NCBI GenBank assembly: GCA_009926065.1
Contig: RFPP01000013.1
Coordinates: forward strand, 1-46,844
Length of the DNA stretch: 46,844 nucleotides
Source of the DNA: Flavobacteriaceae bacterium
GTDB taxonomy: Bacteria; Bacteroidota; Bacteroidia; Flavobacteriales; Flavobacteriaceae
Reading direction: 5' to 3'
Numbering within the stretch: position 1 is the stretch's first letter; the number at the start of each line of letters is the position of its first letter. The notes beneath the pieces are model-generated. The model was not told the DNA's origin and did no database searches. It saw nothing but the letters and a program-made list of their open reading frames with translations. Of the stretch, positions 46,829 through 46,844 are shown in pieces. The translations under genes were made by a program, and so were the position numbers.

Positions 46829-46844
46829 CGGGGTGTAGCGTAGC
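46829..46844 (+). tRNA. Start of a probable tRNA-Pro, cut by the window end
   Basis: CGGGGTGTAGCGTAGC begins 11 bases after the tRNA-Ser and matches the acceptor and D-stem start of flavobacterial tRNA-Pro. Only 16 bases are visible, so the anticodon cannot be read. Confidence 0.6.

Overview
The window is a low-GC, gene-dense chromosomal stretch from a member of the Bacteroidota, most likely Flavobacteriaceae and probably Flavobacterium. The evidence is a TonB-dependent receptor paired with a DUF4249 lipoprotein, a secreted subtilase with a type IX secretion (Por) C-terminal domain, a PafA-type alkaline phosphatase, a monomeric isocitrate dehydrogenase, and repeated promoter matches of the Bacteroidota type (TTTG, about 19-20 bp, TAnnTTTG). 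No IS element, phage, integrase, CRISPR array or plasmid gene is visible. Nearly everything is housekeeping, and no intergenic gap exceeds 300 bases.

Layout. Positions 1-3535: the end of a LysM plus periplasmic-binding-like protein, OsmC, DUF3820 and pyrG. Positions 3578-12147, all forward: yidC with a terminator, a YwqK/MORN-like secreted protein, mnmA, a T9SS subtilase, a FabK/nitronate monooxygenase flavoprotein, a small secreted unknown and pafA. Positions 12151-14773: lysA (reverse) and sucC (forward) diverge around a 229-bp control region with a dyad. Positions 14816-26500 are mostly reverse: a half-length DUF1456 protein, a forward methyltransferase, an esterase, uvrB, a thiamine pyrophosphokinase, DUF4249 lipoprotein, TonB receptor, icd, rplS with a possible structured leader, and trmD. 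Positions 26650-34432: an M3 peptidase, YbaB, an S9 oligopeptidase, a cysteine-synthase-family enzyme, YebC and gcvT. Positions 34623-44466: a HutH-type ammonia-lyase, a RimB-RimK fusion, clpC, gyrA and a TPR protein. Positions 44517-46844: a thiolase and NlpC/P60 peptidase operon, then tRNA-Ser(GCU) and the start of a tRNA-Pro.

Functional themes. Translation and its quality control (MnmA, TrmD, L19, the RimK fusion, tRNAs), genome maintenance (UvrB, gyrase A, YbaB), central metabolism (SucC, Icd, GcvT, LysA, thiolase, PyrG), proteolysis (ClpC, M3, S9, S8 and C40 peptidases) and the envelope (YidC, LysM protein, TonB receptor, PafA).

I found no clear new defence, mobile or biosynthetic system. 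The best candidates for a second look are: the TonB receptor-DUF4249-thiamine pyrophosphokinase gene string; the fused RimB-like and RimK domains; the hairpin-bearing leader before rplS; the LysM protein that resembles an envelope regulator more than a transporter subunit; the single-repeat DUF1456 protein with a basic tail; and the TAACA/TGTTA half-site cluster between lysA and sucC.
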